Notes: generated by a model from the letters alone, not told the origin. Numbered from the stretch's first letter, positions 32,774-42,409 are shown. The stretch is DNA of 64,000 nt from Bradyrhizobium sp. CCBAU 53338 (GCF_015291665.1 NZ_CP030048.1:2232001-2296000), one strand, 5' to 3'. Translations and numbers: made by a program.

Positions 32774-34444
32774 ATGAACCGCCGACTGGACAATGACCGC
32801 ACCATCCGCGCCCCCCGCGGCAGCGACATCAGCGCCAAGAGCTGGCTGACGGAGGCGCCGCTGCGCATGCTCATGAACAACCTCGACCCAGATGTCGCCG
32901 AGCGCCCGAGCGAGCTCGTCGTCTATGGCGGCATCGGCCGCGCCGCGCGCGACTGGGAGAGCTTTGACCGGATTACCAACGCGTTGCGCAAGCTCGAGAA
33001 CGACCAGACCCTGCTGGTGCAGTCCGGCAAGCCGGTCGGCATCTTCCGTACCCACGCGGATGCGCCGCGCGTGTTGATCGCAAATTCCAACATCGTGCCG
33101 CACTGGGCGACGCTCGATCATTTCAACGAGCTCGATCGCCAGGGCCTGATGATGTACGGCCAGATGACGGCGGGCTCGTGGATCTACATCGGCAGCCAGG
33201 GCATCGTGCAGGGCACCTATGAGACCTTCGTGGAGGTCGGCCGCCGCCATTATCGCGGCAGCCTTGCCGGCAAATGGATCCTCACCGCCGGCCTTGGCGG
33301 CATGGGCGGCGCGCAGCCGCTGGCGGCGACCATGGCGGGCGCGTCGATGCTCGCGGTCGAATGCCAGCCGAGCCGCATCGAGATGCGCCTGCGCACCGGC
33401 TATCTCGATCGCCAGGCTGCGACGCTCGACGAAGCGCTCGCGATCATGGCCGAGTCGACGAAGACGAAGAAAGCAGTTTCCGTCGGCCTGCTCGGCAACG
33501 CCGCGGAGATTTTCCCGGAGCTCGTGCGCCGCGGCGTCAAGCCCGATATCGTCACCGACCAGACCAGCGCGCACGATCCCATCAACGGCTATTTGCCGAA
33601 GGGCTGGACGCTCGCCGATTGGGAATCAAAGCGCGCCTCCGATCCGAAGGCGGTCGAGCGCGCCGCGAAGACCTCGATGGTCGAGCACGTCCAGGCCATG
33701 CTGGATTTCCATGCGCAGGGCATCCCGACGCTCGACTATGGCAACAACATCCGCCAGATGGCGCAGGACATGGGCCTGAAGAATGCCTTCGGTTTCCCGG
33801 GCTTCGTGCCCGCCTATATCCGCCCGCTGTTCTGCCGCGGCGTCGGACCGTTCCGCTGGGCGGCGCTGTCGGGAGAACCCGAGGACATCTTCAAGACCGA
33901 CGCCAAGGTCAAGGAGCTGATGCCTGACGACAAGCACCTGCATAACTGGCTCGACATGGCCAGGGAGCGCATCAAGTTCCAGGGGCTGCCGGCGCGGATC
34001 TGCTGGGTCGGCCTCGGCGATCGCCATCGCCTCGGCCTTGCCTTCAACGAAATGGTCGCGCGCGGCGAGTTGAAGGCGCCTGTCGTGATCGGCCGCGATC
34101 ATCTCGACAGCGGCTCGGTGGCGAGCCCCAACCGGGAGACCGAGGCGATGAAGGACGGCTCGGATGCCGTGTCCGACTGGCCCTTGCTCAACGCACTGCT
34201 CAACTGCGCCAGCGGTGCGACCTGGGTGTCGCTGCATCATGGCGGCGGCGTCGGCATCGGCTATTCCCAGCACGCCGGCATGGTGATCGTCGCCGACGGC
34301 ACGCCGGAAGCCGCCAGGCGCATCGAGCGCGTGCTCTGGAACGACCCGGCCTCCGGCGTCATGCGCCATGCCGACGCCGGCTATGAGATCGCGATCGACT
34401 GCGCCCGCGAGAAGGGGCTCGATCTGCCGAGCCTTGCGAAGTAG
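32774..34444 (+). CDS. hutU: HutU, urocanate hydratase
   Basis: 556 residues, standard size. The NAD-binding segment [17 protein letters not shown] and the active-site region [20 protein letters not shown] with its conserved Cys are present, as is [15 protein letters not shown] near the end. It converts urocanate to imidazolonepropionate. It lies 10 bases after hutH with an AGAGG ribosome site and closes the hutIHU arm. The next gene is convergent, 7 bases away. Confidence 0.95.
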   Translation: MNRRLDNDRTIRAPRGSDISAKSWLTEAPLRMLMNNLDPDVAERPSELVVYGGIGRAARDWESFDRITNALRKLENDQTLLVQSGKPVGIFRTHADAPRVLIANSNIVPHWATLDHFNELDRQGLMMYGQMTAGSWIYIGSQGIVQGTYETFVEVGRRHYRGSLAGKWILTAGLGGMGGAQPLAATMAGASMLAVECQPSRIEMRLRTGYLDRQAATLDEALAIMAESTKTKKAVSVGLLGNAAEIFPELVRRGVKPDIVTDQTSAHDPINGYLPKGWTLADWESKRASDPKAVERAAKTSMVEHVQAMLDFHAQGIPTLDYGNNIRQMAQDMGLKNAFGFPGFVPAYIRPLFCRGVGPFRWAALSGEPEDIFKTDAKVKELMPDDKHLHNWLDMARERIKFQGLPARICWVGLGDRHRLGLAFNEMVARGELKAPVVIGRDHLDSGSVASPNRETEAMKDGSDAVSDWPLLNALLNCASGATWVSLHHGGGVGIGYSQHAGMVIVADGTPEAARRIERVLWNDPASGVMRHADAGYEIAIDCAREKGLDLPSLAK

Positions 34445-34451
34445 CGCTGCC

Positions 34452-36506
34452 TCAGGCCACGTCCTTGGCGCCCTGGGCGGCGTCGAGCCGCGCGCGGTCC
34501 CTGGCGAGATGGTCCGCGATCGCCGCGCCAGGCATCGGCTTTGCGAAGTAGTAGCCCTGCAGGAAGTCGCAGCCGAGACGGCGCAGGGTATCGAGCTGGG
34601 CGCGGGTCTCGACGCCCTCGACGACGCAGGAGATCTCCATGTCGTCGCAGAGGCCCGTGAGCGACTTGATGATCTTGTGGCTCACGGGGTTCTCGTTGAT
34701 GTCGGCGACGAAGCTGCGGTCGATCTTTAGCTTGTCCAGCGGCAGACGGTGCACATGGCTCAGCGACGAATAGCCGGTGCCGAAATCGTCCAGCGAAATG
34801 CCGCAGCCCATGGCCTTCAGCGCGGCGATCGATTGCTGCGCGCGCGCGAAGTCGAAGGTGACGGCAGTCTCGGTGATCTCGAAGTCGAGCCGGCGCGGTG
34901 TCACGCCGCTCTTCTCGATGATGGTGATCAGCGGCAGGATGCCGTCGGGCGAGCAGATGTCGTGGGCCGAGAGATTGAACGACAGGCGGGTGTGGTCCGG
35001 CCAGGTCTTTGCCGCGGCAAGCGCGCGCACCAGCAGCGCCTGCGTCAGCGGACGGATCAGACCGATGCGCTCGGCGGCCGGGATGAAATCGGCCGGAGAG
35101 ACCCAGCCGAGGCGAGGGCTTTGCCAGCGTGCCAGCGCCTCGAAGCCGACGGTGTGCTCGTTCATGGAATCGATGATCGGCTGGAACACCAGCTCCAACT
35201 CGGTGTCGAAATCGGCGGTGCGCAGCAAGGTCTCGATCACGCCGCGGCTGCGGATCTCCGCTTCCAGCTCACTCGAGAAGATCACGGTGCGGCCGCGCAG
35301 ATGGCGCTTGGCGTGGTAGAGCGAATAGTCGGCGCATTCATAGAGCGCTTCCGCCGTCGTCGCCGAGCGCGGATAGAGCGCAAAGCCGATCGAGCATGAC
35401 AGGCCCGTGTGGGCGGTGTCGAGCTGGTAGGGCAGCTTGACTTGCTCGCCGATGCGCTCGCCGAGACGCGCCAGGTCGGCGTCCTCGGGGTCGCCGCACA
35501 CGACGAGGCCGAATTCGTCACCACCGAGGCGCGCGAACTCCACCCGCTGCGGCCAAAAGCCCTCGCAGACCTCGCGGATGCGTCGGCCGGCTTCGATCAA
35601 TACGCGGTCGCCGACCGAGTGTCCGTAATTGTCGTTGATCGGCTTGAAGCCGTCGAGATCGATGATGCCGACGGCGACGCGAGCGCGCCTGATCTCGGCA
35701 TTGTTGAAGGCGCTCGACAGCTCGGCGAAGAAGCGGCGGCGGTTCGGCAGCTCGGTCAGGGAATCCAGATTGGCGAGGCGGAAGTTTTCGTCCGAGAGCG
35801 CCTGCGTCGCCGCCTGCTGCGCCAACAGCGATTTGCGGCTGGCGACGAGATCGGCGAAGTCGCGATAATAGATGAACAGCACCGTCACCATCGCGCCGGA
35901 GACCAGCAGATTGTTGACCGCGATCGCCTTCAGCGTCGGCTCGCCGGTGGCCCAGAAGAACAGCACGTAGGGCACGTCGACGACCAGGGTCACGATCAGC
36001 GCCGCCGAACGCAGATGCATCAGCGAGAAGATGCAGCCGATCACGGTCACGGCCATGTAGAACGCGACCTGGCTCTTGGCGAAGGGATCGCCGTAGGGAT
36101 AGAGCGCGAACGACCAGGCGGTGAAGCCGGCGCCGATCGGCAGCGTCATCCAGTTGGTGGCGCGCAGATTGCGCAGGATGTCGGCATCGCTGCGGACGAG
36201 ACCGCGTTGGCGCAGCCACCAGAACGTGCGAAGCGCCGCGAGCAACGTCAGCACGCTCGGGACGATCATCGTCAGCCAGTCCGGCGCGACGTTCACATAG
36301 GTGTAGGCGACCGCGAGCGTGTTGCTGATCAGGATGAAGTAGAGCAGCGGGATCTGCTTGGAGAAGGCGTCGAATTGCGCGCGCAACAGATCCGGATCCC
36401 GGGGCACGCGGAACAACCGCATCAAGGCGGCGCAGGAATCTTTCAAATCAACCGCAGGCATTGCGATACGGGCCCCAAATCCCTTCAAACGAAGGCGATC
36501 TTGCAT
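34452..36506 (-). CDS. Membrane GGDEF-EAL protein (cyclic di-GMP turnover)
   Basis: 684 residues from the ATG at 36506; a start at 36461 (MPAVDLKDS) is equally possible, as neither has a good ribosome site. About five to six N-terminal membrane segments (~45-215), then GGDEF (~240-405) with an intact LGGDEFGL site, and EAL (~425-670) with EALARW and DDFGTGYSSL intact. Both synthesis and breakdown of cyclic di-GMP look possible. There is no obvious signal-sensing domain apart from the membrane part. Convergent with hutU; not obviously part of any operon. Confidence 0.88.
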   Translation of the reverse strand: MQDRLRLKGFGARIAMPAVDLKDSCAALMRLFRVPRDPDLLRAQFDAFSKQIPLLYFILISNTLAVAYTYVNVAPDWLTMIVPSVLTLLAALRTFWWLRQRGLVRSDADILRNLRATNWMTLPIGAGFTAWSFALYPYGDPFAKSQVAFYMAVTVIGCIFSLMHLRSAALIVTLVVDVPYVLFFWATGEPTLKAIAVNNLLVSGAMVTVLFIYYRDFADLVASRKSLLAQQAATQALSDENFRLANLDSLTELPNRRRFFAELSSAFNNAEIRRARVAVGIIDLDGFKPINDNYGHSVGDRVLIEAGRRIREVCEGFWPQRVEFARLGGDEFGLVVCGDPEDADLARLGERIGEQVKLPYQLDTAHTGLSCSIGFALYPRSATTAEALYECADYSLYHAKRHLRGRTVIFSSELEAEIRSRGVIETLLRTADFDTELELVFQPIIDSMNEHTVGFEALARWQSPRLGWVSPADFIPAAERIGLIRPLTQALLVRALAAAKTWPDHTRLSFNLSAHDICSPDGILPLITIIEKSGVTPRRLDFEITETAVTFDFARAQQSIAALKAMGCGISLDDFGTGYSSLSHVHRLPLDKLKIDRSFVADINENPVSHKIIKSLTGLCDDMEISCVVEGVETRAQLDTLRRLGCDFLQGYYFAKPMPGAAIADHLARDRARLDAAQGAKDVA

Positions 36507-36722
36507 GGCGGGAGTAAAGAGCGCGTTAGATGGTTCCCGCCTGGGAACACATGTCATGATTGTAAGCGACCGCTGGGTTTGCCGGCCGCGTGCATTGGTG
36601 AGGGGCTGTTAAGGACGTTGGGCGGTAGCGAGCCGTTTTCTCGCATGACGTATCGTTCAGAACCGATCGCGGCTACGTTCTGCTAACCATAGCGATCTCG
36701 ATCGCGTGGTGCTGCCTGACGT

Positions 36723-36751
36723 CGCGGCGGTCATCGCTGACGACCGCCGCG
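36723..36751. repeat. 10-bp stem hairpin downstream of the beta-lactamase gene
   Basis: CGCGGCGGTC, 9-base loop, GACCGCCGCG: a perfect stem 12 bases past the stop of the metallo-beta-lactamase gene. No T-run follows on the minus strand, so it is at best an atypical terminator or an RNA-stabilising hairpin. Confidence 0.45.
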
Positions 36752-36762
36752 CGTGTCGCTCT

Positions 36763-37653
36763 TTACTTCGCGCCCTGCAGCGCGGCCGTCTGCTTCGCGA
36801 GCGCCTTGTCGAAATCCTCCGACAAGCCGGTGGCGTAAGCCACAAGCTCGCCCGGCTTGACGAACGGATTGGGCGTCTCGCTCTTGATCTGCTGCGCGCG
36901 CTTGGCCTGCATGCCATAGACCTCGGGATGCGGCCCGAGCAGCACGTCGATCTTCATCGCCTTGGCCTTGGCGAAGGTCGCGCGGTAGTCGTCGACGATG
37001 CCGGGATAGGTCGGCTGTCCGACCAGCCGGTTCAGCGCCACGGTGCCGCTGCAGAAGAACAGCACTTCGCGGTCCTGGCCGCCGTCCTTCACCGTCATCT
37101 CCCAACTGGTGCAGCCCGGCGAATGGCCTGGCGTAGCGTGCGCCGTCAGCGTGGTGTCGCCGAGCGTGACCTTGTCGCCTTCCTTGACCGTGCGATCGAC
37201 CTTGACCGGAGGAAAGCCGAGATCGGCGTTCTTCTCGTCGCCCGGATAATAGCCGCCTTCGAGCAGCGGCTTGTCGCGCTCGCCGGCTATGAGTTGCGCG
37301 CCGCTGTCCTGCTTGATCTCGGCGAAGCCGCCGGTGTGGTCGAGATGGGCGTGGGTGTTGAGGATGTACTTGATGTCGGCGACCTTGAAGCCGAGCTTGG
37401 CGATGTTGTCCTTGATCATGCCGGTCGACTGCGGCATCGCCGTGTCCATCAGGATCAGGCCCTGCGATGTCTTGATGACGTAGACGGCGATGCCGTCGGT
37501 GCCGACATAATAGATGTTGTCGATGAGGCGGAACGGGTCGAACGGCGCGGTCCATTTCTTCATGACCACTGCCAGGAAGTCCTTGATGGTCTGCGCCTGC
37601 GCCGCGGGTGCGAATAGCGCCAGCGCACACAGCGCGGCCGTGAGCCTTCTCAT
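36763..37653 (-). CDS. Subclass B3 metallo-beta-lactamase, BJP-1-like
   Basis: 296 residues with a signal peptide ending near AQA (residue 20). Zinc motif HAHLDH at residues 101-106, third histidine in GHSPGCTSWEM, and final histidine in LLGPHPEVYG. The sequence is very like my memory of BJP-1 from Bradyrhizobium, including VDDYRATFAKAKAMKIDVLL. Subclass B3 enzymes hydrolyse penicillins, cephalosporins and carbapenems in the periplasm. It is a single-gene unit with no visible AmpR-type regulator, so it is probably a resident chromosomal gene. Confidence 0.92.
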   Translation of the reverse strand: MRRLTAALCALALFAPAAQAQTIKDFLAVVMKKWTAPFDPFRLIDNIYYVGTDGIAVYVIKTSQGLILMDTAMPQSTGMIKDNIAKLGFKVADIKYILNTHAHLDHTGGFAEIKQDSGAQLIAGERDKPLLEGGYYPGDEKNADLGFPPVKVDRTVKEGDKVTLGDTTLTAHATPGHSPGCTSWEMTVKDGGQDREVLFFCSGTVALNRLVGQPTYPGIVDDYRATFAKAKAMKIDVLLGPHPEVYGMQAKRAQQIKSETPNPFVKPGELVAYATGLSEDFDKALAKQTAALQGAK

Positions 37654-37715
37654 GGATTGTGCTCCCTGATGTTGTTGTCGTTGCGACCGCGGCTCCGCGC
37701 GGATCGACCGGGAGG

Positions 37716-37880
37716 CTAGATGTTGCGCGAGGCGGCAGCAACCGCCACGTGTTGGAAAAATTCCGCGTCATGCGCGGAATAACGGTCGCTGTCCGGTTTG
37801 AGCATGGCGGTGAGGCGGCGCGCGATGTTCAGCGCCCGCCGATGGTCGCCCCGGCGGTGGCGCACATGGCGTCGCGTCAT
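37716..37880 (-). CDS. Possible small basic protein, 54 residues
   Basis: Open frame from the ATG at 37880. The N-terminus is rich in Arg/His (MTRRHVRHRRGDHRRAL), then ARRLTAMLKPDSDRYSAHD and AEFFQHVAVAAASRNI, which reads like real protein. No clear ribosome site. It lies between the beta-lactamase and the acidic protein on the same strand. Function unknown, and existence uncertain. Confidence 0.35.
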   Translation of the reverse strand: MTRRHVRHRRGDHRRALNIARRLTAMLKPDSDRYSAHDAEFFQHVAVAAASRNI

Positions 37881-37896
37881 CGCAGCGAGAAAAGGA

Positions 37897-38985
37897 TCAG
37901 GCGAGGGCGGCCCGGCGTTCCCGCACCGGCTCGCGCGTGCGATCGGCGCCGCGCGGTTCGGCCAGGCGGGTAAAGCTGCGCTGGCCCGCATGCGCCGGTG
38001 CCTCGACGATCACGCCTTCGCAGACGATCTGGCCGCCGAGCAGCTTGAATTCGAGCTTGTCGTAGCGCGGCATGGTCTCGCCGGGCTCGGGCGGCAGCAG
38101 CCCGATGCGGCCCTGGATGTTCAGCGTGGCTTCACCCGTGCCGTGCAGCCGCGGATTCCACATCCTGACGCCGGTCTCCGCCCAGCGTTGCCGGATCAGC
38201 GCGACGCGATCGGCGGGCTCGACGATTTTTGCGCGAGCCTTTGGTGCACTCGGGCTCCTCGGAGCGGAAGACGGCTCCGTCTCGACATGCGCGGCCACGA
38301 CCGGCGCGTGGATCGTCGTCTCCTCGGCGACGACGGCCGCGACGGGCGGAAGATCGTTGACGACGTCGGGCTCGATCTCCGCGGCGACGCTCGGGGCGGG
38401 CTCGCTCTTGACGCTGGCCTCGATGACGACAGATGCAGTGATCTCAGCGTTGATTTCGACGACGGGCATCTCGTCGATTACGACTGGTTCGGCTTCCACG
38501 AAAATCGCGGAGACGGGTTCGTCGTCGACGACGGCCCCGGAGGTCTCGTCCGGTGTTGCCTGCGTCTCGGCAGCCGCGGCGAAGATTTGCTCCGCGATCG
38601 CAGGCTTGACCTCTTCAACAGAACAGACCGGAGCCTCCTCCATGGCCTCGGCCTCGACAAACGACGCCGGTGCCTCGTTGACGACCTCGGGTTCAGCATC
38701 TGCCGAAAGTTTCGCAGTCGGGTCGACTTCAGGCGGATCAACCAGGTCGCTCGCGACCTCGACCGAGGGGACTGATATTTCGTCGACAACGACGGGTTCG
38801 ACCTCTGCCGGCGTATCCAGGGAGGACTCGTCGCGGACGCTGATATCGCTCGTGGCCGTGGCCTGCTGATCCGCAGCGATCTGCGCCACCTCGATGCTGC
38901 CGCTGTGCGGCAGGGGCCGAAGCCGGTTGAATGCCCATTTCACCGCGGGAATGCGGCTCAGCAACGATATCAGTCTCGAAAGCAC
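37897..38985 (-). CDS. Acidic repeat-rich protein of unknown function
   Basis: 362 residues. After a short basic N-terminus (MLSRLISLLSRIPAVKWAFN) comes a long acidic, low-complexity region (~40-235) built from degenerate units such as PVVVDEISV, PEVVNEAPA, PVVIDEMPV and PDVVNDLPP. The C-terminal ~100 residues are more globular (VRMWNPRLHGTGEATLNIQG; MPRYDKLEFKLLGGQIV) and basic at the very end. The opposite strand also has a long frame here, but it reads as low-complexity Asp/Gly/Arg/Leu without any fold. No known family recognised; the disordered linker plus conserved end suggests a scaffold or binding role. Confidence 0.6.
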   Translation of the reverse strand: MLSRLISLLSRIPAVKWAFNRLRPLPHSGSIEVAQIAADQQATATSDISVRDESSLDTPAEVEPVVVDEISVPSVEVASDLVDPPEVDPTAKLSADAEPEVVNEAPASFVEAEAMEEAPVCSVEEVKPAIAEQIFAAAAETQATPDETSGAVVDDEPVSAIFVEAEPVVIDEMPVVEINAEITASVVIEASVKSEPAPSVAAEIEPDVVNDLPPVAAVVAEETTIHAPVVAAHVETEPSSAPRSPSAPKARAKIVEPADRVALIRQRWAETGVRMWNPRLHGTGEATLNIQGRIGLLPPEPGETMPRYDKLEFKLLGGQIVCEGVIVEAPAHAGQRSFTRLAEPRGADRTREPVRERRAALA

Positions 38986-39377
38986 TGGGAATTGTCCAAG
39001 AGGTACTCGGGGCCGCGGGCAATCGCTGATTCGCCAGCAATGTGAAAAACTGCCCCGGCCCTCACACTCCTGTCAATTGAGGCGGGACCAATTGCAGAAC
39101 ATCTGCACAGCCCGGCGCGCCGCGGCGTTCATTCGAAAGGCATCGGTATGGGCGGATCCTCGTCGTGGTCGGGTTGATGCGTCGGAACAAGCGGCATCAC
39201 GATGCGCTGCTGCGGGGGCGCTGCTCGAGGAGATCTCGGTCATCGTCGAGAAGCTGCGATCGTCGTGACGCCGCCGCCAACGCGACTGCGCCCCGTAAAC
39301 TGCTGCACCAAACGTCGGGCTTTCCAGCGTCATGTTCGCCGCCTATTTTGAAGCCCCCGGGGAATGAGGACGACGCA
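38986..39377 (+). other. Intergenic region upstream of tupA
   Basis: About 390 bases between two divergently transcribed genes, so it should hold the promoters of the acidic protein gene and tupA. Only one weak small frame (39073-39243, minus) is seen and is listed separately. I see no clear ModE-type palindrome. Confidence 0.5.
39073..39243 (-). CDS. Possible small protein, 56 residues
   Basis: Open frame from the ATG at 39243 (MTEISSSSAPAAAHRDAA), ending AVQMFCNWSRLN. No ribosome site or recognised family; the C-terminal part (DAFRMNAAARRAVQMF) looks protein-like. It lies alone upstream of tupA on the opposite strand. Listed with low confidence. Confidence 0.25.
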   Translation of the reverse strand: MTEISSSSAPAAAHRDAACSDASTRPRRGSAHTDAFRMNAAARRAVQMFCNWSRLN

Positions 39378-40187
39378 ATGAAGAAGCTTGCCGCCATCAC
39401 AGCGATTCTGATCTGGTCGGCATATGCTCATGCGCAGGACCGCAGCATCACGGTGGCCTCGACGACGTCGACCGAGCAGTCCGGCCTGTTCGGCTATCTG
39501 CTGCCGCTGTTCTCGAAGGCCGAGGGCATCGAGGTGAAGGTCGTCGCCGTCGGCACCGGCCAGGCGCTCGACATCGGACGGCGCGGCGATGCCGACGTGG
39601 TGTTCGTCCATGACAGGCCGGCCGAGGACAAGTTCATGTCCGAAGGGCAGGGCGTGAAGCGCTTCGACGTCATGTACAACGATTTCATCATCGTCGGGCC
39701 GAAGAGCGACCCCGCGAAAATCGCCGGCGACAAGGACGTCGCTGATGCCTTGCGCAAGATCTCGGCGGCGAAGGCGCCATTCATCTCGCGCGGCGACAAG
39801 TCCGGCACGCATTCTGCCGAGCTGAGATTGTGGAAGGAGGCTGGTATCGATCCCGCCGCTGGCAAGGCCAGCTGGTATCGCGAGATCGGCCAGGGCATGG
39901 GCCCGGCGCTGAACATGGCGTCGTCGTCATCAGCGTATTTGTTGTCCGACCGCGGCACCTGGCTGTCGTTCAAGAACCGGGGCGAGCTTGTGATCCTGAC
40001 AGAGGGCGACAAGCGGCTGTTCAACCAATACGGCGTCATGCTGGTCAATCCGGACAAGCATCCCAATGTGAAGGCGAAGGACGGGCAGGCTTTCATCGAT
40101 TGGCTGATCTCGCCAAAGGGGCAGGATGCGATCGCCGGCTACAAGGTCGGCGGCGACCAGCTATTTTTCCCCAACGCGTCCCACTAG
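39378..40187 (+). CDS. tupA: TupA, tungstate-binding protein
   Basis: 269 residues from the ATG at 39378, with GAGGA 7 bases upstream. Signal peptide MKKLAAITAILIWSAYAHA, then ASTTSTEQSGLFGYLLPLF, the TupA-type oxyanion motif (TTST-x3-SG), and the SRGDKSGTHSAELRLWKEAG segment of the family. TupA binds tungstate with high selectivity in the periplasm. Tungstate or molybdate would serve enzymes such as the Mo hydroxylase at 47391-50157. It is convergent with, and overlaps by 27 bases, the permease gene, which is not the usual co-directional order. Confidence 0.9.
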   Translation: MKKLAAITAILIWSAYAHAQDRSITVASTTSTEQSGLFGYLLPLFSKAEGIEVKVVAVGTGQALDIGRRGDADVVFVHDRPAEDKFMSEGQGVKRFDVMYNDFIIVGPKSDPAKIAGDKDVADALRKISAAKAPFISRGDKSGTHSAELRLWKEAGIDPAAGKASWYREIGQGMGPALNMASSSSAYLLSDRGTWLSFKNRGELVILTEGDKRLFNQYGVMLVNPDKHPNVKAKDGQAFIDWLISPKGQDAIAGYKVGGDQLFFPNASH

Positions 40188-40859
40188 CAGGAAGGCGACG
40201 GTCGAGACGGCGACGCTGAGCGCGAGCAGGATCAGCCCGAGTCCGAGCGCCAGCGGCAGGTCTCCCTTGCTGGTCTCCAGCGCGATGGCGGTCGTCATCG
40301 TGCGGGTAAAGCCGCGGATGTTGCCGCCGACGATGATGATGGCGCCGACCTCGGCGATGGCGCGCCCGAACGCGGCAAGGAAGGCCGTCAGCAGCGAGGT
40401 GCGGCCGAGCGCGAACAACAGGCCGATGCTCCGCAATGTCGACAGTCCGTCGATCCGGGCGAGGTCGCCATATTCGGCCCACAACAGGCTCGCCGGCCTG
40501 TGTACCAGCGCGACCACGATCGGCGTCGCCAGCAGCGTCTGCGCGATCACCATCGCCGCCGGCGTGAACAGCAACCCGGCCGCGCCGAGCGGGCCCGAGC
40601 GCGACAGCTGGAGATAAAGCGCAAGCCCGACCACGACCGGCGGCAGCCCGAGCAGCGCGTTGGTCAGCACGATGATGACCTGCCGCCCGCGAAAGCGGGT
40701 GATGGCGAGCAGGGCGCCGAACGGGGCGCCGATCAGCAGCGCGACGATGCCGGCCGTCAGGCTGACGCGCACCGACAGCGCGACGATGCCGAGCAGTTCG
40801 GGATCGGCCTCGCCGATCAGCGTGAACGCGGCAGCGATGGAGCGTGCGAAGTCGTTCAT
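40161..40859 (-). CDS. tupB: TupB, tungstate ABC permease
   Basis: 232 residues with about five membrane helices (VRVSLTAGIVALLIGAPFG, TNALLGLPPVVVGLALYL). The permease signature FLAAFGRAIAEVGAIIIVGG is typical of TupB/ModB-like proteins. The start ATG overlaps the stop of a 38-codon ArsC-like frame (ATGA). It runs on the opposite strand from tupA, and their 3' ends overlap. No ATPase gene (tupC) is adjacent on either side, so either it lies elsewhere or the system borrows one. Confidence 0.88.
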   Translation of the reverse strand: MNDFARSIAAAFTLIGEADPELLGIVALSVRVSLTAGIVALLIGAPFGALLAITRFRGRQVIIVLTNALLGLPPVVVGLALYLQLSRSGPLGAAGLLFTPAAMVIAQTLLATPIVVALVHRPASLLWAEYGDLARIDGLSTLRSIGLLFALGRTSLLTAFLAAFGRAIAEVGAIIIVGGNIRGFTRTMTTAIALETSKGDLPLALGLGLILLALSVAVSTVAFLLVGRVGEK

Positions 40860-40972
40860 CCGGCCTGATGCAAATGTTCAACCGCCTGCGGCTCGATACC
40901 GGCATTCCGGGTCGTGGCCAGCGCGGTGTGCAGCGTGCCGCATCCGTGACTGTGGGTGATGATCGCGTCCAT
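40856..40972 (-). pseudogene. ArsC-like N-terminal remnant (or coupled leader peptide)
   Basis: 38 codons from the ATG at 40972. The residues ITHSHGCGTLHTALATTRN and AGIEPQAVEHLHQAG line up with the first third of glutaredoxin-type arsenate reductases (pattern HNP-x-CGTSRNTLA-x2-RNAGIEP-x-VIEYL), including the catalytic Cys. The rest of the ~115-140-residue enzyme is missing. The stop overlaps the tupB start (ATGA), so it may now act as a translated leader that couples tupB translation. Confidence 0.55.
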
Positions 40973-41425
40973 CGACAGCACCTTCGGTTTTCGGGGATCA
41001 TCGATCGCCTCTCGGGCCCGATGCGTCAACCCGAATCTTGGCCGACTTGACGGGCAAAACACCTGGCGATCCGCGCCGCCACGAAAGTCGAGGCTCGTAC
41101 GCGAAAGCATTCTTCTTTACCGAATTCGGAAATGTTGCAAGTGTCGTTCACCTCACCCGGCACGAGGGCCGACCCCCGTAAGGCCTTCCTGAGCCCTCGG
41201 CAATCCCGGAGGGCGGAACGAGCCGCAAAACTCGGGCCGGTCAGGCCGCGAGACCCGGAAAATCGTGCCTTTTGCGGGCGCAAAGGCGACTTTATTCTCG
41301 CCACGGATGCGCTAAGGAAGAGCCTGGATGCGGTGCAGCACTCATGGCGGCCGCGGCTTGAAATTCAGGTCAAACCGGGCACGCCGCTCAAGGCCGGACC
41401 CGCTCAACGAGAAGGACGTCATTCC
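40973..41425 (+). other. Intergenic region upstream of hbdA
   Basis: About 450 bases with no convincing gene. It separates the ArsC-like remnant/tupB unit (minus) from hbdA (plus) and should carry both promoters. An in-frame extension of hbdA back to 41132 lacks homology. In Bradyrhizobium, etfBA often precedes this dehydrogenase, but no etf sequence is seen here. Confidence 0.45.
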
Positions 41426-42277
41426 ATGATCAATACCGTTGGCATCATCGGAGCAGGGACCATGGGCAACGGCATCGCCCAAATCTGCGCCGCGGCAGGG
41501 CTGTCGGTCGTGATGGTCGACATCTCCGACGCGGCAGTGAACCGCGGCATCTCGACCGTCGGAGGCAGCCTCGAGCGCCTGGTCAAGAAAGAGAAGATGT
41601 CGGCGGCCGATCGCGACGCGACGCTCAAGCGCATCACCGGCACGACCGACCGCGCCAAGCTTGCCGACTGCGACCTCGTGATCGAGGCTGCGACGGAGAA
41701 CGAGGAGCTCAAGGTCAAGATACTGAAGGATCTCTGCGCCACGCTGTCGCCGCGCACGCTGCTTGCGACCAATACCTCGTCGATCTCGATCACCAAGCTT
41801 GCCGCGGCGACCGATCGTCCCGATCGCTTCATCGGCATGCACTTCTTCAACCCGGTTCCGGTGATGCAACTGCTGGAGCTGATCCGCGGCCTGCAGACCT
41901 CGGACGACACTCACGCCAAGGCGCTCGATTTCGCCCAGCGCGTCGGCAAGGTGGCGATCACGGCCAAGAACAGCCCGGGCTTCGCGGTCAACCGCATCCT
42001 GTGCCCGATGATCAACGAGGCAATCTTCGCGCTCCAGGAGGGCATTGCGACCGCCGAGGAAATCGACGCCGGCATGAAGCTCGGCTGCAACCATCCGATC
42101 GGGCCGCTGGCGCTCGCCGACCTCGTCGGCCTCGACACCATGCTGTCGGTGATGGAGGTCTTTTACAAGGGCTTCAACGACCCCAAATACCGTCCGGCCC
42201 CCTTGCTCAAGGAAATGGTCGACGCCGGCCATCTCGGCCGCAAGACCGGGCAGGGGTTTTACAGCTACGGCGCCTGA
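41426..42277 (+). CDS. hbdA: 3-hydroxybutyryl-CoA dehydrogenase
   Basis: 283 residues from the ATG at 41426 (ribosome site GAAGGA), giving the exact family N-terminus with NAD motif [14 protein letters not shown]. The catalytic His is in [16 protein letters not shown], and [11 protein letters not shown] and [16 protein letters not shown] follow. It interconverts 3-hydroxybutyryl-CoA and acetoacetyl-CoA in the cytoplasm, for butyrate/PHB or fatty acid metabolism. It stands alone, followed 132 bases later by the truncated hemoglobin gene on the same strand. Confidence 0.94.
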   Translation: MINTVGIIGAGTMGNGIAQICAAAGLSVVMVDISDAAVNRGISTVGGSLERLVKKEKMSAADRDATLKRITGTTDRAKLADCDLVIEAATENEELKVKILKDLCATLSPRTLLATNTSSISITKLAAATDRPDRFIGMHFFNPVPVMQLLELIRGLQTSDDTHAKALDFAQRVGKVAITAKNSPGFAVNRILCPMINEAIFALQEGIATAEEIDAGMKLGCNHPIGPLALADLVGLDTMLSVMEVFYKGFNDPKYRPAPLLKEMVDAGHLGRKTGQGFYSYGA

Positions 42278-42409
42278 TCTTGGCGCGGGCGGCGGGCTCG
42301 CCCGCCGCTCGATCCCGCAAATTGCGCTACGACAAAGACGGCTTGCGCAAGTGGCCTGATAATGTCGAATGGGCGGCTCGCGGGACCAACGAAACGGAAA
42401 ACAAAGGAC

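Noticed and set aside
37798..38775. 325-codon plus-strand frame opposite the acidic protein
   Set aside because: It reads as low-complexity Asp/Gly/Arg/Leu sequence with no ribosome site or structured region. The minus strand has a plausible start and a globular end. Kept only as a doubt in the acidic protein entry.
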